A DNA stretch of 64,000 nucleotides from Tissierella praeacuta DSM 18095 (GTDB taxonomy: Bacteria; Bacillota; Clostridia; Tissierellales; Tissierellaceae), in contig NZ_FQTY01000001.1 in the NCBI RefSeq assembly GCF_900128955.1, positions 310,001 through 374,000 of the forward strand, written 5' to 3'. Position numbers and translations under genes: made by a program. The first letter of the stretch is position 1. Every line of letters begins with the position of its first letter. Positions 37,330 through 47,210 of this stretch are shown piece by piece. Below the pieces are notes generated by a model, which saw only the letters and a list, made by a program, of their open reading frames with translations, made no database searches and had not been told where the DNA came from.

Positions 37330-38317
37330 TTATTATTTCACCTTCCTTTAGAACTTCAACTATCTTAATAGCCATTTTTTTATTGATTACGCCTATTTCA
37401 CCTTTAAATTTTACATTGCTTCCAATCCTAATTGGAGCCATATTACTTTCACTATTCTCTAATTTAATCACATCTCCAACTTGTAAATTCAATATATCCC
37501 TTATGGAAACTTTTGTAGTTCCTAACTCCGCTACTAAAGGAACTATAGTTTGTAACATTCGCTCCTTTATGGCTTTTAGTTCCTCATTAGAATGTTCTTT
37601 TGTAGATGTTGTAAACCAAAATTTTGTATTTAATTTATCTAATATTGGTTCTAACAATATATATGGAATACAAACATTCATCATTCCCTCAATAGGTCCT
37701 ATTTCTATATTCATAGTTATTAAGGCAATAGTTTCGTTAGGTGGAACTATTTGTGCAAATTGAGGATTGGTTTCAATTTTTTCCAATGTTGGCTTTAACT
37801 CAATAACATTACTCCATGCCTCTTTGATGTCTCCCGCTATTTTTTGCATCATATTTTTTAAAAGAGATAGTTCAATTTCTGTAAAGGCTCTTATTTCCTG
37901 CTTATCATTTCCATCTCCACCTAATAATCTATCTATTATTGTATAAATAATATTTGGAGAAATATCTATTAGTATTTGTCCATTTAGTGGATTAAAGTCT
38001 ATAATAGTCAAAAAAGCAGGATTAGATAATGCATTACTAAATTCACTATAAGCAAATTGATCTACCGTCAGTATATTTATTTTAGCCGGTGCCCTAAGAT
38101 ATCCGGTTAAAAAAGTTTGCATATGTCTTGCAAAGTTTTCATGTATAACTTCTAGTGTTCTTAACTGTTCTTTAGAAATTTTTTGGGGATTTCTAAAATC
38201 ATATTTCTTTATTTTCTTGGAATTATCAACTTCCTGAATTTCCTCGACATCCACCTCACCAGAACTAAGCGCATTGAGAAGGGCATCAATTTCAGATTGT
38301 GACATTACTTCAGACAA
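37319..38317 (-). CDS. fliM: Flagellar motor switch protein FliM
   Basis: C-ring protein binding CheY-P. 332 residues. The N-terminal CheY-binding peptide SQSEIDALLNALSSG (residues 6-20) is followed by KYDFRNPQKISKEQLRTLEV, the middle domain with GGDGNDKQEIRAFTEIELSL, and a C-terminal FliN-like (SpoA) domain about 250-325. The start is TTG 38317 after AGGAGGGG; an ATG at 38305 is an alternative. Ends with TGA. Confidence 0.95.
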   Translation of the reverse strand: MSEVMSQSEIDALLNALSSGEVDVEEIQEVDNSKKIKKYDFRNPQKISKEQLRTLEVIHENFARHMQTFLTGYLRAPAKINILTVDQFAYSEFSNALSNPAFLTIIDFNPLNGQILIDISPNIIYTIIDRLLGGDGNDKQEIRAFTEIELSLLKNMMQKIAGDIKEAWSNVIELKPTLEKIETNPQFAQIVPPNETIALITMNIEIGPIEGMMNVCIPYILLEPILDKLNTKFWFTTSTKEHSNEELKAIKERMLQTIVPLVAELGTTKVSIRDILNLQVGDVIKLENSESNMAPIRIGSNVKFKGEIGVINKKMAIKIVEVLKEGEIINDK

Positions 38318-38330
38318 TAGAACCCCTCCT

Positions 38331-38747
38331 CTACTGAATTATAAAATCATTAAAATATATATTTATAATACTTTGATCATTAAATAATTCTACCATATTA
38401 GTTTTTATTTGATTTTGTAAATTGACTTGCCCTTCCTTTCCTCGCAACTCATCTTCTGTTAAATTTGCTATTATTTTATTAACTTCATCTCTAATTAAAA
38501 ATTGTTTTTCTGTTAATTTAGTAAGACTTCTTTCATTGGTTGTTTCCAATGTAACTCTTATTTTTAAAATTCTCTTGCTTTCTTTAATATTGCAATAAAG
38601 GTCTTCTAATGTTATTGAATAAGTTTGAATTTCCTTTTCTCTTTTTTCTCCAGAACTATTTGAAAAGAAAAATATGCCTACAGCTATACCTGCGACTAAT
38701 GCTAATAACAAAATAATGACTATTATTAAAGTGTTTTTTTTAGACAT
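38331..38747 (-). CDS. fliL: Flagellar basal-body associated protein FliL
   Basis: Inner-membrane protein around the stator units. 138 residues: an N-terminal membrane helix (about 7-28), a short linker and a periplasm-facing stomatin/SPFH-like domain (YSITLEDLYCNIKESKRILKI ends with a typical LRDEVNKII-like helix, here RDEVNKIIANLTEDEL). It lies between motB and fliM, the usual place in clostridial operons. Confidence 0.9.
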   Translation of the reverse strand: MSKKNTLIIVIILLLALVAGIAVGIFFFSNSSGEKREKEIQTYSITLEDLYCNIKESKRILKIRVTLETTNERSLTKLTEKQFLIRDEVNKIIANLTEDELRGKEGQVNLQNQIKTNMVELFNDQSIINIYFNDFIIQ

Positions 38748-38769
38748 ATTATCACTCCATTCTATTTTA

Positions 38770-39492
38770 CTATGGCTCTAATTCTTCATAGGAATCTTTT
38801 AATATAACAATATCTACTCTTCTATTTTTTGCTTTGTTTTCAGGACTATCATTAGGTAATATTGGTCTATAGTAACTATATCCCGAAGAAGATACCCTAT
38901 TCCCTTCTATGTTTTCAACTTCTACTAAATATCGTAATACATTAGTAGCTCTAGCAGAAGATAATTCCCAATTTGTTGGGAACTTCGACGATCTTATTAT
39001 CTGATCCGAATCCGTATGACCTTCTACTTTAATTTGTCTATTTGAAAATTCTTCTCTATTGAGCATCTCTGCTACGGATTTTAAAATATCAAGGGATCCA
39101 GGTTTAATCTCTGCACTTCCAGAATCAAATAATACATTATCCATAAATCTAATAACTATTCCTCTCTCCTCAGGTTTTATCTCTAACCTCTCTCCTAATC
39201 CTAAAGTTTCAGCATATTCATCTAAATGTTCAATAAGACTTTTTAGGTCTGCCTCTATATCCATATAATCCTCTATAGTATTTATAGGGATATCAAGGGA
39301 GGTTCCTCCTTCTAAAACTCCTGATCCCCCTTGGAAACTAGCCATTATACTTCGAAATTTTTCAGCATCTACATTTGAAAAAGAAAATAAAAGAATAAAA
39401 AAGCACAGTAATAATGTAACTAAATCGCTATAAGTGGTTAACCATCCAGGTGAGCCTCCACCTGACTCTTCTTGTCTCCTACGCCTAGCCAC
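38770..39492 (-). CDS. motB: Flagellar stator protein MotB
   Basis: Proton or sodium channel subunit anchored to peptidoglycan. 240 residues: a basic N-terminus, a single membrane helix with the ion-carrying Asp23 (TTYSDLVTLLLCFFILLFSF), a plug/linker and a C-terminal OmpA-like domain (about 115-232; KVEGHTDSDQI, LSSARATNVLRYLVE, NRRVDIVI). The start is GTG 39492, overlapping the motA stop by one base behind GGAGGAAGC. Confidence 0.95.
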   Translation of the reverse strand: MARRRRQEESGGGSPGWLTTYSDLVTLLLCFFILLFSFSNVDAEKFRSIMASFQGGSGVLEGGTSLDIPINTIEDYMDIEADLKSLIEHLDEYAETLGLGERLEIKPEERGIVIRFMDNVLFDSGSAEIKPGSLDILKSVAEMLNREEFSNRQIKVEGHTDSDQIIRSSKFPTNWELSSARATNVLRYLVEVENIEGNRVSSSGYSYYRPILPNDSPENKAKNRRVDIVILKDSYEELEP

Positions 39493-40277
39493 TATGCTTC
39501 CTCCTTCCCAAATTCTTTTTTAATAGAAACTCTCATTTCCGGTGGAATAAAGGTCTTTAGCTTTTCTTCAATTATCCTAGGATTTTCTCCTGCTTGAATG
39601 GATAATAACCCTTCTATCATCAATTCTTTAACTAATACCTCTGACTTACTTCTAACTTTTAGTTTCTGAGCTAAAGGCAAAAATATAATATTAGCCAATG
39701 CAGAACCATAAAAAGTAGTTATCAAAGCTACAGACATATTTGGACCTATTGCCTTTGGATCATCCATTTTTTGAAGCATATTTATTAATCCTATTAAAGT
39801 ACCTAACATACCAAAGGCTGGTGCAAATGCCCCCATAGCTTCTAAAGTCCCTTGTCCTTGCCCATGTCTTTCTTCCAAAAACATAAGCTCAGTTTCTAAA
39901 ATGTTTCTAACAAGATCCGGGTCTGTCCCATCTACAATTAACATAATTCCTTTTTTTAAAAAGTCATCTTCTAGCTTAGAAGCATATTCCTCTAAAGAAA
40001 GTAACCCTTCTTTTCTAGCTACATTTGCCAGATTTATTATGTTTTCAATTATTTCATTAGGAGATGTGGACTTATGAGTAAATGCCTTTTGAAGAACCTT
40101 TCCTATTTTAGATATCTCCTTTAGGGGATATGCTAAAAAAGTAGCGGCTACTGTCCCTCCTAGTACAATAATAACTGATGGAAAGTCCCAATAATCTGAC
40201 AAACTTCCTGATTGCAAAATTCCCCAGATTGTAAAACCTATTCCGAGAAATAAACCTAAAATTGTTGCAATATCCAA
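39492..40277 (-). CDS. motA: Flagellar stator protein MotA
   Basis: Five-subunit ring of the stator. 261 residues with four membrane helices. Motifs: GFTIWGILQSGSLSDYWDFP near the N-terminus, then ELMFLEERHGQGQGTLEAMG, and GAFAPAFGMLGTLIGLINML with MSVALITTFYGSALANIIFL. The start is TTG 40277 behind GAGGTGTAAGGA. Ion specificity (H+ or Na+) cannot be assigned from the sequence by eye. Confidence 0.95.
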   Translation of the reverse strand: MDIATILGLFLGIGFTIWGILQSGSLSDYWDFPSVIIVLGGTVAATFLAYPLKEISKIGKVLQKAFTHKSTSPNEIIENIINLANVARKEGLLSLEEYASKLEDDFLKKGIMLIVDGTDPDLVRNILETELMFLEERHGQGQGTLEAMGAFAPAFGMLGTLIGLINMLQKMDDPKAIGPNMSVALITTFYGSALANIIFLPLAQKLKVRSKSEVLVKELMIEGLLSIQAGENPRIIEEKLKTFIPPEMRVSIKKEFGKEEA

Positions 40278-40280
40278 TCC

Positions 40281-40493
40281 TTACACCTCGTTTCCATTAT
40301 ATCTTCTTTCGAACATATGTATTTTAGCTTTGTATTTTATTACTTTATCTATTATTTCATCAACAGAATCTGAAACTACAATTTTTTGTCCATTCGTTAG
40401 TGTAATAACAGTGTCTGGAGTGGCTTCTATGTAAAGTATAAGTTCACTATTTACTACAAATTCTTTATCATTTAACCTCTTTACCTTTATCAT
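40281..40493 (-). CDS. flbD: FlbD-family small flagellar protein
   Basis: 70 residues of the Firmicutes/spirochaete FlbD (SwrD) family: MIKVKRLNDKEFVVNSELIL, then IEATPDTVITLTNGQKIVV with the conserved E-x-x-PDT-x-I-x-L-x(2)-G segment. In Bacillus subtilis SwrD is needed for normal motor torque. It lies between flgE and motA, its standard position. ATG 40493 has a GGTGGGAT site, directly after an intercistronic hairpin. Confidence 0.93.
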   Translation of the reverse strand: MIKVKRLNDKEFVVNSELILYIEATPDTVITLTNGQKIVVSDSVDEIIDKVIKYKAKIHMFERRYNGNEV

Positions 40494-40515
40494 AATTATC
40501 CCACCTTTTTTTATT

Positions 40516-40543
40516 AAATAGGGTAGATAAATCTACCCTATTT
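40516..40543 (-). other. Perfect 13-bp inverted repeat between flgE and flbD
   Basis: AAATAGGGTAGAT/ATCTACCCTATTT with a 2-nt centre, located 7 nt past the flgE stop. It is followed on the minus strand by AATAAAAAAAGG, an A-run, so it is not a rho-independent terminator on this strand. A processing or stabilising hairpin for the flgE message is the likely explanation. Confidence 0.7.
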
Positions 40544-40550
40544 AAATAGA

Positions 40551-41924
40551 TTATCTCTTCATATTAACTAATTCTTGTAGCATTTCATCTGAAGTTGTTA
40601 TAATTCTTGAATTCGCTTGAAACCCTCTTTGAGTAGTTATCATCTCAGTAAACTCAAGAGATATATCTACGTTGGACATTTCAAGATTTCCAGAACTTAT
40701 AGCTCCAAATCCACTGGTACTTGCCTTGCCAAGTTGGGGTTCTCCAGAGTTTCTCGTATCCACAAAGAAATTTCCACCAAGTTTTTGAAGACCCATTGGA
40801 TTGTCAAATTTAGCAACCATGATTTGCCCTAAAGCCTTTCTCTCACCATTAGTAAATACTCCTACAACAGTCCCTGTAGCATCTACAGAGAACCCTTCTA
40901 AGGTGCCAGAAGTATTACCATTTCGCTTATATGGTTTGATATCCATTTCATTTGCATATTGATGTATATTATTAATAGTCTCTGAGTCATCTGGGTCAAA
41001 TAAAGTTATTTCACTAAATGTTCCAGAAGGTTTTATTTTCTGGGGAAGAGCAACCTTATCTTTATTTGTATCAAACTCAATCTTACTTAAATCCAATTTT
41101 GCTCCCTTAATTGTATTTCCAGTATCACCGATTGTAATTAATTTACCTTTATCATCAAACTCCAGTTTTAGTAAATTATTTGCAGCATCTATTGGATTAT
41201 TGAAAGTTTCAGTATAGTTTCCTGTTGCTTGATCCGTTACTCTCTTTAAACTCATTTCCCATTTATGAACAGGAGGAGTAGCGGTAGTTACCTCTTTCTT
41301 CGTCATTTCAAATGTTATTTTATATGAGTTTCCAAGTGAATCAGTTACTACTGTATCTATAGAATGTCCTTTATCTATTTCAGTATTTGCATCTAAATTA
41401 CCTTTAAAATAAATTTCTCGAGTTGCAGTAGGTGCTTTAGTTTCTGACTTGTTAATTTTTATATTAGTTACATCTGACATTATATTTCCATCAGGATCTG
41501 CCGCATATCCTAATACTTTAAACCCATCAGCAGTAACTAAATTTCCATCTCTATCTAAAGAAAAGTTTCCTGCTCTTGTATAATATCTATTATTAAAACT
41601 TGTATCATCTGATACTACAAAAAAGCCTTCCCCATCTATCATTAAATCAGTAGGATTATCTGTTCTTTGACCTGGTCCCTTAGTGTGAATTGTATTTATT
41701 GAACCTACTGCTGCACCCATACCTATTTGTTGGGGGTTTGTACCTCCCTTTCCACCTGTTGGTGCAGAAGCTCCTCTTGTCACTTGGCTAAATACTTCCT
41801 GAAAAGTAACTTGTCCTTTTTTAAACCCTACTGTATTTACATTGGCTATATTATTACCAATTGTATCCATCTTACCTTGATGTATTCTCAGACCTGATAC
41901 GGCTGAGTACATTGATCTCATCAT
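40551..41924 (-). CDS. flgE: Flagellar hook protein FlgE
   Basis: Builds the hook. 457 residues. The N-terminal rod-type motif MMRSMYSAVSGLRIHQGKMD and NIANVNTVGFKKGQVTFQEV are diagnostic, followed by a large D1/D2 region (FlgE domain with GEGFFVVSD and YYTRAGNFSLDRDGNLVTAD) and the C-terminal LEMSNVDISLEFTEMITTQR and FQANSRIITTSDEMLQELV helices. ATG 41924 follows GGAGGAATGAA. Followed by a perfect hairpin. Confidence 0.97.
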   Translation of the reverse strand: MMRSMYSAVSGLRIHQGKMDTIGNNIANVNTVGFKKGQVTFQEVFSQVTRGASAPTGGKGGTNPQQIGMGAAVGSINTIHTKGPGQRTDNPTDLMIDGEGFFVVSDDTSFNNRYYTRAGNFSLDRDGNLVTADGFKVLGYAADPDGNIMSDVTNIKINKSETKAPTATREIYFKGNLDANTEIDKGHSIDTVVTDSLGNSYKITFEMTKKEVTTATPPVHKWEMSLKRVTDQATGNYTETFNNPIDAANNLLKLEFDDKGKLITIGDTGNTIKGAKLDLSKIEFDTNKDKVALPQKIKPSGTFSEITLFDPDDSETINNIHQYANEMDIKPYKRNGNTSGTLEGFSVDATGTVVGVFTNGERKALGQIMVAKFDNPMGLQKLGGNFFVDTRNSGEPQLGKASTSGFGAISSGNLEMSNVDISLEFTEMITTQRGFQANSRIITTSDEMLQELVNMKR

Positions 41925-41953
41925 ATTTCATTCCTCCATTTTCCTGGGCAGTC

Positions 41954-41979
41954 ATAGACCATCTATCAGTCAGGTCTAT
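41954..41979 (-). other. Hairpin in the gap upstream of flgE
   Basis: Seven-bp stem ATAGACC/GGTCTAT with a 12-nt loop in the 76-nt gap between the flg_new-type gene and flgE. The gap is more GC-rich than most here. No U-tract follows; it may be a processing site or simply leader structure for flgE. Confidence 0.4.
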
Positions 41980-42000
41980 ATAACTTCCTACAAGGTCCAG

Positions 42001-42381
42001 TTATATTATTACTGCTCCATCAATATTAGTGAATATATTTTCTTTTAACTGCTCTTTATTAACAGTTGTAATTATTGTTTTTTTGTTAATATTAGCTATG
42101 AAAGCCTTATCATCCATTAAAATTAAAGCATCTTTTACTCCTTTGCTTTCTGCTTTACAAAAAGCTGATTTTAGCCTGTTAATTTCATCCATAGTTAAAT
42201 TCATTTCTCTACTATTTAATCTTTCAGTTGCATGCTTTGAAAACTTAATTTCTTCATCTTTATTTTGAATTTTTTCCAATATTTGTCCAAAATCTTTGTT
42301 TAAATTTATTTGTTTTCTTCCTGTGGATTTAGATGAATTAATTAATTGATTTTCAAGTTGCCTAATATCTATTTTATTCAT
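42001..42381 (-). CDS. Flagellar operon protein of the TIGR02530 (flg_new) family
   Basis: 126 residues. The N-terminal half is polar (RQLENQLINSSKSTGRKQIN), and the conserved part reads FGQILEKIQNKDEEIKFSKH, ATERLNSREMNLTMDEINRL and AFIANINKKTIITTVNKEQL, the typical signature of the small protein found between flgD and flgE in Firmicutes. Its role is not well known; a hook-assembly part has been proposed for the family. It is 23 nt downstream of flgD. Confidence 0.85.
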   Translation of the reverse strand: MNKIDIRQLENQLINSSKSTGRKQINLNKDFGQILEKIQNKDEEIKFSKHATERLNSREMNLTMDEINRLKSAFCKAESKGVKDALILMDDKAFIANINKKTIITTVNKEQLKENIFTNIDGAVII

Positions 42382-42404
42382 AAAAACAACTCCATGCTAA
42401 TCTT

Positions 42405-42812
42405 TTATTGTATTTTTTTCTTTTCTATCTCATCTGTTTTTTCTTTTGATGATTCTTGTTCCTTATAAGTTTCCATTGCCTTTTTTATATTTATCATTTC
42501 CTTTAATATCTCAACATTTGCATCTATCTGATTTTGATTCATTAATTTTAACATTTCTTTTGTTTCGTTAGATTTATCAACAAATGTTTTATTTAAGTTC
42601 TGCATTTGTTCTAAGGAACTAAACTGAGCCAACTGTGCAATAAATTCTCTATCCTCTATTGGATTAAGAGGGTCTTGATTAGCTAATTGTGTAGTTAGTA
42701 ATCTTAGAAAAGCATCCTTGTCTAAATCATTAGTTTTTTTATCTTCTGTCTTTTTATTTTTTTGGTCTTCAAATTTATAAATATATTCTTTATATTCCTT
42801 ATCTACTTTCAT
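42405..42812 (-). CDS. flgD: Flagellar hook capping protein FlgD
   Basis: Hook cap scaffold. 135 residues, the short Firmicutes form lacking the Ig-like C-terminal domain. The diagnostic block [40 protein letters not shown] is at about 29-68, followed by a charged helical tail ([20 protein letters not shown]). ATG 42812 has AGGAGGAC. It lies between fliK and the flg_new-type gene. Confidence 0.94.
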   Translation of the reverse strand: MKVDKEYKEYIYKFEDQKNKKTEDKKTNDLDKDAFLRLLTTQLANQDPLNPIEDREFIAQLAQFSSLEQMQNLNKTFVDKSNETKEMLKLMNQNQIDANVEILKEMINIKKAMETYKEQESSKEKTDEIEKKKIQ

Positions 42813-42826
42813 TTGAGTCCTCCTCT

Positions 42827-44125
42827 CTAAGCAAATAAATTCAGTCCTTCTTCCAAAGTATTAATATTTGTCATGTTTTCTACAGTTTGTTCATCATATC
42901 CTGATACTGCTTTTCTATCTTGAGATTTTACTTTTATTCTTTTATTATTTTGTTTTAGATTAAATTGTCCAGAGTTATGCTTATCAAAATCACTATTGTT
43001 TCCTACGAAAACTTCAACGGTTTTAATTTCAAGTCCTGTATCCTTTATACCTTCCTTAAGTTGTATTAAATTTCCTTCAATAATCTCTTTAGCTCTTTGA
43101 TTATCCACCATAATCTTAGCTATAACTGTTCCTTTGACTACTTCAATATTCATAGTCATTTCACCTAATATCTCTGGTTTTAACTTAATCCTCATCTCAT
43201 TCTTATTATCTGATAAATTAAATTTGGCTTTTTCAACTATCTGCTGAATTACATCTTTATCTCTTACTGTATCTAAATCATCTAACTTAATCAGATTGTC
43301 CTTTTCGAATCTAATCTCATTTTTATTCATGGAAATAAAAGATTCTATACCTAATTCAGTATCTTTATCGGTTTCTTTTGTTTCATTAATATCAAGACTT
43401 TCCTTAGGTGATGATACCTCATGATTATTTTTTTGATCTAAATTAAATTCCATTTTCTCATCTAACTCTTTTATGTTCATTAAATCATTTTGATTCACCA
43501 TGGTCATATCTACAATACTTTCTTCTTTACCTTCTTTTGAAAACAATTTAAAATTTGGTTCTATTTCATTCTTAGATAGTTTATTTTCCTCAATAATATT
43601 ATTATTTACTGCATTTTCTTTATAGGGCAGTTGAAATTTATTAATTTCATCCATTTCCATATCTTCTTTTATTATAATATCTGAAACCTGATTTTCCATA
43701 ATTACTTCTTCATTTTCAATTAAATTGTTTTCTAAGGTTTCTTCCAATTTAATCGGTTCTATATCCATTGGAGTTTCCAATTCTATTGCTTCATTGTTTA
43801 TAGACTCATCTACTGTATTTATTAAATTACTGAAGAAAAAAGGTATATTTCCATATGCTAAAGAGTAATTTTCTTTATCGTCTTCTTCTATTTCCACATT
43901 TTGATTTACATCTTTATTATGTTCAGATATATCCTTATCCTTAGATGCAGTATTTTTACTTTCTTTAGACCTTGACATATTGTCAGAAGAAATTTTACTA
44001 TTTGTTTTATTATTTACACTTTCTAAAGTAGATGAAAAATTTTTATTTTCTGAGGTTTCTTTTTTAATGTTTTGCTCAGTACTTGTCTTTAATGAATTTT
44101 TGAAATCAAAAACTATAGCTTCCAC
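42827..44125 (-). CDS. fliK: Flagellar hook-length control protein FliK
   Basis: Secreted ruler that switches export specificity through FlhB. 432 residues. The first 280 residues are acidic and low-complexity (many Glu, Asn, Asp), as expected for a ruler. The C-terminal Flg_hook domain (about 300-385) includes [40 protein letters not shown] and [19 protein letters not shown]. The start is GTG 44125 behind AAGGAGGTG; a GTG 9 nt earlier sits inside that site. Confidence 0.92.
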   Translation of the reverse strand: MEAIVFDFKNSLKTSTEQNIKKETSENKNFSSTLESVNNKTNSKISSDNMSRSKESKNTASKDKDISEHNKDVNQNVEIEEDDKENYSLAYGNIPFFFSNLINTVDESINNEAIELETPMDIEPIKLEETLENNLIENEEVIMENQVSDIIIKEDMEMDEINKFQLPYKENAVNNNIIEENKLSKNEIEPNFKLFSKEGKEESIVDMTMVNQNDLMNIKELDEKMEFNLDQKNNHEVSSPKESLDINETKETDKDTELGIESFISMNKNEIRFEKDNLIKLDDLDTVRDKDVIQQIVEKAKFNLSDNKNEMRIKLKPEILGEMTMNIEVVKGTVIAKIMVDNQRAKEIIEGNLIQLKEGIKDTGLEIKTVEVFVGNNSDFDKHNSGQFNLKQNNKRIKVKSQDRKAVSGYDEQTVENMTNINTLEEGLNLFA

Positions 44126-44138
44126 TTTGCTCACCTCC

Positions 44139-45398
44139 TTAATTAATATTTTTAGGCTTAGCTAAAAGCCTTGTAATTTGCGAAGCCTTATCTGGCTCCA
44201 TAAAATCTAAAACCTTTGATAAGGTTTGATTTTTCATTTTGGACAATACATCAATTATAATAATCCTATCAGATAATTCATAAGTTTCTTCTGAATTAAG
44301 CTCAATTAGCGTTATAGTCTCATTATTTTTTATCATTTGTTCAGCAATCTTAGCTACTTTTTCTGGAGACATTTTTTCATATACAATAACTAAATTTTTT
44401 ATCTTACTTCCATACTCATTTATAAACTCCATAGCCTTGCTTATATCGCCAGTAATATTAGTATCAGATTTCGTCAATTCTTCTTCACGCATTATTGACG
44501 CAAATAATTCTTCTATAAAAGCCTCATCCTTTATATTTGACAATATCTCTGCTGATTTTATAACAGATAAATTCTTATATATAATCCCTAATTTATATAA
44601 TGTATAATTATCAGTATTTCCTATTGCATTTATTGTAATATCTATTGGCTTTGTTTCAAATACCTTAGCTACATCTATTAAAGTATTCACTTCATTTGTT
44701 TTTTCATAAATAATTCCTTCTACTAAGGTTTTTTTATCTTCTTTAAAAGTATCTAATATATAGTTTCTTATATCATTATCTACATAATAAAGTATTTCTC
44801 CTAATTTATCTTTATTTATTTGAGATATTATTTTCAAAAATTCTCGATCTGAAAACTTTTTTTCTATTTCCAATAAAGATTTTAAAACATCTTGCTTCTC
44901 AAACCTAGCTACTTCTGATAATAGCCTTTCTTGTTCCTCTTTTTGTGCATCATCATATATAGAAAATAATAAATCCTTCCTTAGTTCCATATTTCGAATT
45001 TTAAGTACTATTTCCTCTGTTTTAGGTACGGAAATTGAATTCATACCTCTAACAATATCTATATAAAGTTTTTCATCATCTTTCTTTATTATATACATTT
45101 TATCAGCAGCTATATTTGGATCAAGATTTATAAAATAATTTGATAAATAACTTATCTTTTGATTTTTTTCTACTTCTGTAGGATAATGTTTAAAATGTTC
45201 TCCTATAAAACCAGGCATTTTTGATAATAGTTTATTAGTATTGTTTTTAAATTGCTTATTACTATTATAAATAATACTAACAATAAACAAAGGAACTACA
45301 ACTAAACTAATAAAAACTATACCTATTATCCTAAATCTCTTATTTTTTTTATCCTTTTGTATTATATTTTTCTCATTTTGTACTGTAGTTGTTTCCAT
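44139..45398 (-). CDS. MotE/YlxF-like membrane protein with MgtE-N/FliG-like repeats
   Basis: 419 residues. A basic N-terminus and a membrane helix (about 22-45) are followed by a long soluble part. The C-terminus (KIKNLVIVYEKMSPEKVAKI, then LSKVLDFMEPDKASQITRLL) matches the MgtE-N-like domain of MotE/YlxF, a flagellar assembly or chaperone protein found between fliJ and fliK in Firmicutes. Typical relatives are about 200-300 residues; here the middle (about 150-330) contains further segments of the same pattern (IISQINKDKLGEILYYVDND; IKSAEILSNIKDEAFIEELF), suggesting repeat expansion. It overlaps nothing and is 11 nt after fliJ. The exact function is uncertain. Confidence 0.75.
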   Translation of the reverse strand: METTTVQNEKNIIQKDKKNKRFRIIGIVFISLVVVPLFIVSIIYNSNKQFKNNTNKLLSKMPGFIGEHFKHYPTEVEKNQKISYLSNYFINLDPNIAADKMYIIKKDDEKLYIDIVRGMNSISVPKTEEIVLKIRNMELRKDLLFSIYDDAQKEEQERLLSEVARFEKQDVLKSLLEIEKKFSDREFLKIISQINKDKLGEILYYVDNDIRNYILDTFKEDKKTLVEGIIYEKTNEVNTLIDVAKVFETKPIDITINAIGNTDNYTLYKLGIIYKNLSVIKSAEILSNIKDEAFIEELFASIMREEELTKSDTNITGDISKAMEFINEYGSKIKNLVIVYEKMSPEKVAKIAEQMIKNNETITLIELNSEETYELSDRIIIIDVLSKMKNQTLSKVLDFMEPDKASQITRLLAKPKNIN

Positions 45399-45409
45399 AG
45401 ATCTGCCCC

Positions 45410-45847
45410 CTATTTTTGGGTAGTACTATTAAATGTAACTATTCCATCAATAATTTTTTCCTCATTTTTTTTAGCTTCACAAAGAAATTCATTATAATCA
45501 TTTTCTTTTAACTTCTCAAATACCTTTTTTTCTCTTACTGCAAAAAGCAATTCTTCTTTTGTTTTTTCAAGTTCTTCTTTAATATCAGAAATTACATTTT
45601 CTTGTTTTTTTATGTTAAAAGATATGTCTTGTAAATAATTGTTATATAATTTTAAATTTCCGATACTAGTATTTCTGGTGGATTCATTTTTTTTAATAAG
45701 TAAGTTTTCTTTATGGATATGATAATTCAGTAACTTTTCTTCTTCTTGATTAAGTCTTCTATTAACATCTCCATATTCAGCTTTTTTTAAATTTTCCACA
45801 TTTTCTTTGTAATTTAAAACCTTTTCCAGCCTAAAACTATAACCCAT
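45410..45847 (-). CDS. fliJ: Flagellar export chaperone FliJ
   Basis: Central stalk-like coiled coil of the export ATPase. 145 residues, nearly all predicted helix with heptads; starts MGYSFRLEKVLNYKENVENL, typical of FliJ (F-R-L-x-x-V-L-x-x-K), followed by GDVNRRLNQEEEKLLNYHIH. FliJ sequences are poorly conserved, but position directly after fliI and length support the call. ATG 45847 was chosen with GGGGGT upstream; a TTG one codon earlier is possible. Confidence 0.88.
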   Translation of the reverse strand: MGYSFRLEKVLNYKENVENLKKAEYGDVNRRLNQEEEKLLNYHIHKENLLIKKNESTRNTSIGNLKLYNNYLQDISFNIKKQENVISDIKEELEKTKEELLFAVREKKVFEKLKENDYNEFLCEAKKNEEKIIDGIVTFNSTTQK

Positions 45848-45872
45848 CAATTAAAATTACCCCCATTGTTAC

Positions 45873-47210
45873 TTATTTTATTTCACTGATAATTTCATTC
45901 ATAGCATATAAAGTTTCCTCAAAAGTTGAAACCTTATATGTTTCTTGTTTTAAAAATCCTTCTATATCCTCCATTAAATCAATGGCAGTATCAATCTTTT
46001 TATTTGATCCTCTTTTATAAGCACCAATATTTATTAAATCTTCTGCCTCCTTATATACTGCCATAATATCTTTTATAGTATTGGCAGCCTTTAAATGTTC
46101 TTTACTTGATATATTGGGCATGACTCTACTAATACTAGCAAGAACATCTATGGCTGGATAATGATTAGCATTTGCTAGCTTTCTAGATAAAACAATATGT
46201 CCATCTAATATACCTCTTACAGTATCAGTTACAGGTTCAGTTAAATCATCTCCATCTACTAATACAGTATAAAGCCCTGTAATAGTTCCCTTATCGGATG
46301 CCCCTGTCCTCTCTAATAGTCTTGGCATAGTTGCAAAAACAGAAGGTGTATATCCTCTAGTTACAGGAGGCTCTCCTATAGCTAGTCCAATTTCACGTTG
46401 TGCCATAGCAAACCTTGTTAAGGAGTCCATTAACAGCATTACGTTTAACCCCTTATCTCTAAAATATTCAGCAATAGCCGTAGTCACCATAGCTCCTTTA
46501 ACTCTTATTAAAGCAGGTTGATCTGAAGTTACAACAACTAATACTGATTTTTTTAATCCTTCTTCTCCTAAATCATTTTGGATAAATTCATTAACCTCTC
46601 TTCCACGTTCTCCTATTAATCCTATAACATTTATATCAGCTGTACTATTTCGTGAAATCATACCCATTAAAGTACTTTTCCCTACTCCTGATCCTGCAAA
46701 TATACCAACCCTTTGTCCTTTACCACATGTTAACAAACCATCAATAGCTCTTACACCTATAGATAAAGGGTCTTTTATTACTTTTCTGTCCAATGGACTT
46801 GGGGGAGTATTGGATACAGGATAATATTTATTTGACTTAATTGGTCCTAAGCCATCAATAGGATTTCCTAATCCATCTAGAACCCTTCCTACTAATTCTT
46901 CACCTACATTTACTCTAAGACTTTTACCACTTCCCACAACTACACTTCCACTTGCAATCCCCTCCATTTCTCCAAGGGGCATAAGAAGTATCTTATCCTC
47001 CTTAAATCCAACGACTTCTGATAAAATCGGATTATTACTTCCATAGGGATATATATAACATAATTCACCAATAGTAGCCATAGGTCCATTAGATTCAATA
47101 GTTAGACCAGTAACTTCAGTTATTTTACCAGTATACTTCATAAACCTTTTTTCTTTTACAGCAGAAATATATTTTTTTATATTAATTGTATTTTCCATAT
47201 AATCACTCAT
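45873..47210 (-). CDS. fliI: Flagellum-specific ATPase FliI
   Basis: F1-like ATPase of the export apparatus. 445 residues. Walker [18 protein letters not shown] (about 170-186), [39 protein letters not shown] with Walker B, and [20 protein letters not shown]-type sequence (here [20 protein letters not shown]). It overlaps the fliH TGA stop by 8 nt and precedes fliJ, the standard order. Confidence 0.97.
   Translation of the reverse strand: MSDYMENTINIKKYISAVKEKRFMKYTGKITEVTGLTIESNGPMATIGELCYIYPYGSNNPILSEVVGFKEDKILLMPLGEMEGIASGSVVVGSGKSLRVNVGEELVGRVLDGLGNPIDGLGPIKSNKYYPVSNTPPSPLDRKVIKDPLSIGVRAIDGLLTCGKGQRVGIFAGSGVGKSTLMGMISRNSTADINVIGLIGERGREVNEFIQNDLGEEGLKKSVLVVVTSDQPALIRVKGAMVTTAIAEYFRDKGLNVMLLMDSLTRFAMAQREIGLAIGEPPVTRGYTPSVFATMPRLLERTGASDKGTITGLYTVLVDGDDLTEPVTDTVRGILDGHIVLSRKLANANHYPAIDVLASISRVMPNISSKEHLKAANTIKDIMAVYKEAEDLINIGAYKRGSNKKIDTAIDLMEDIEGFLKQETYKVSTFEETLYAMNEIISEIK

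Noticed and set aside
41925-42000. c-di-GMP (GEMM) riboswitch upstream of flgE
   Set aside because: The gap is too short and lacks the conserved GEMM core; only a simple 7-bp hairpin is visible.
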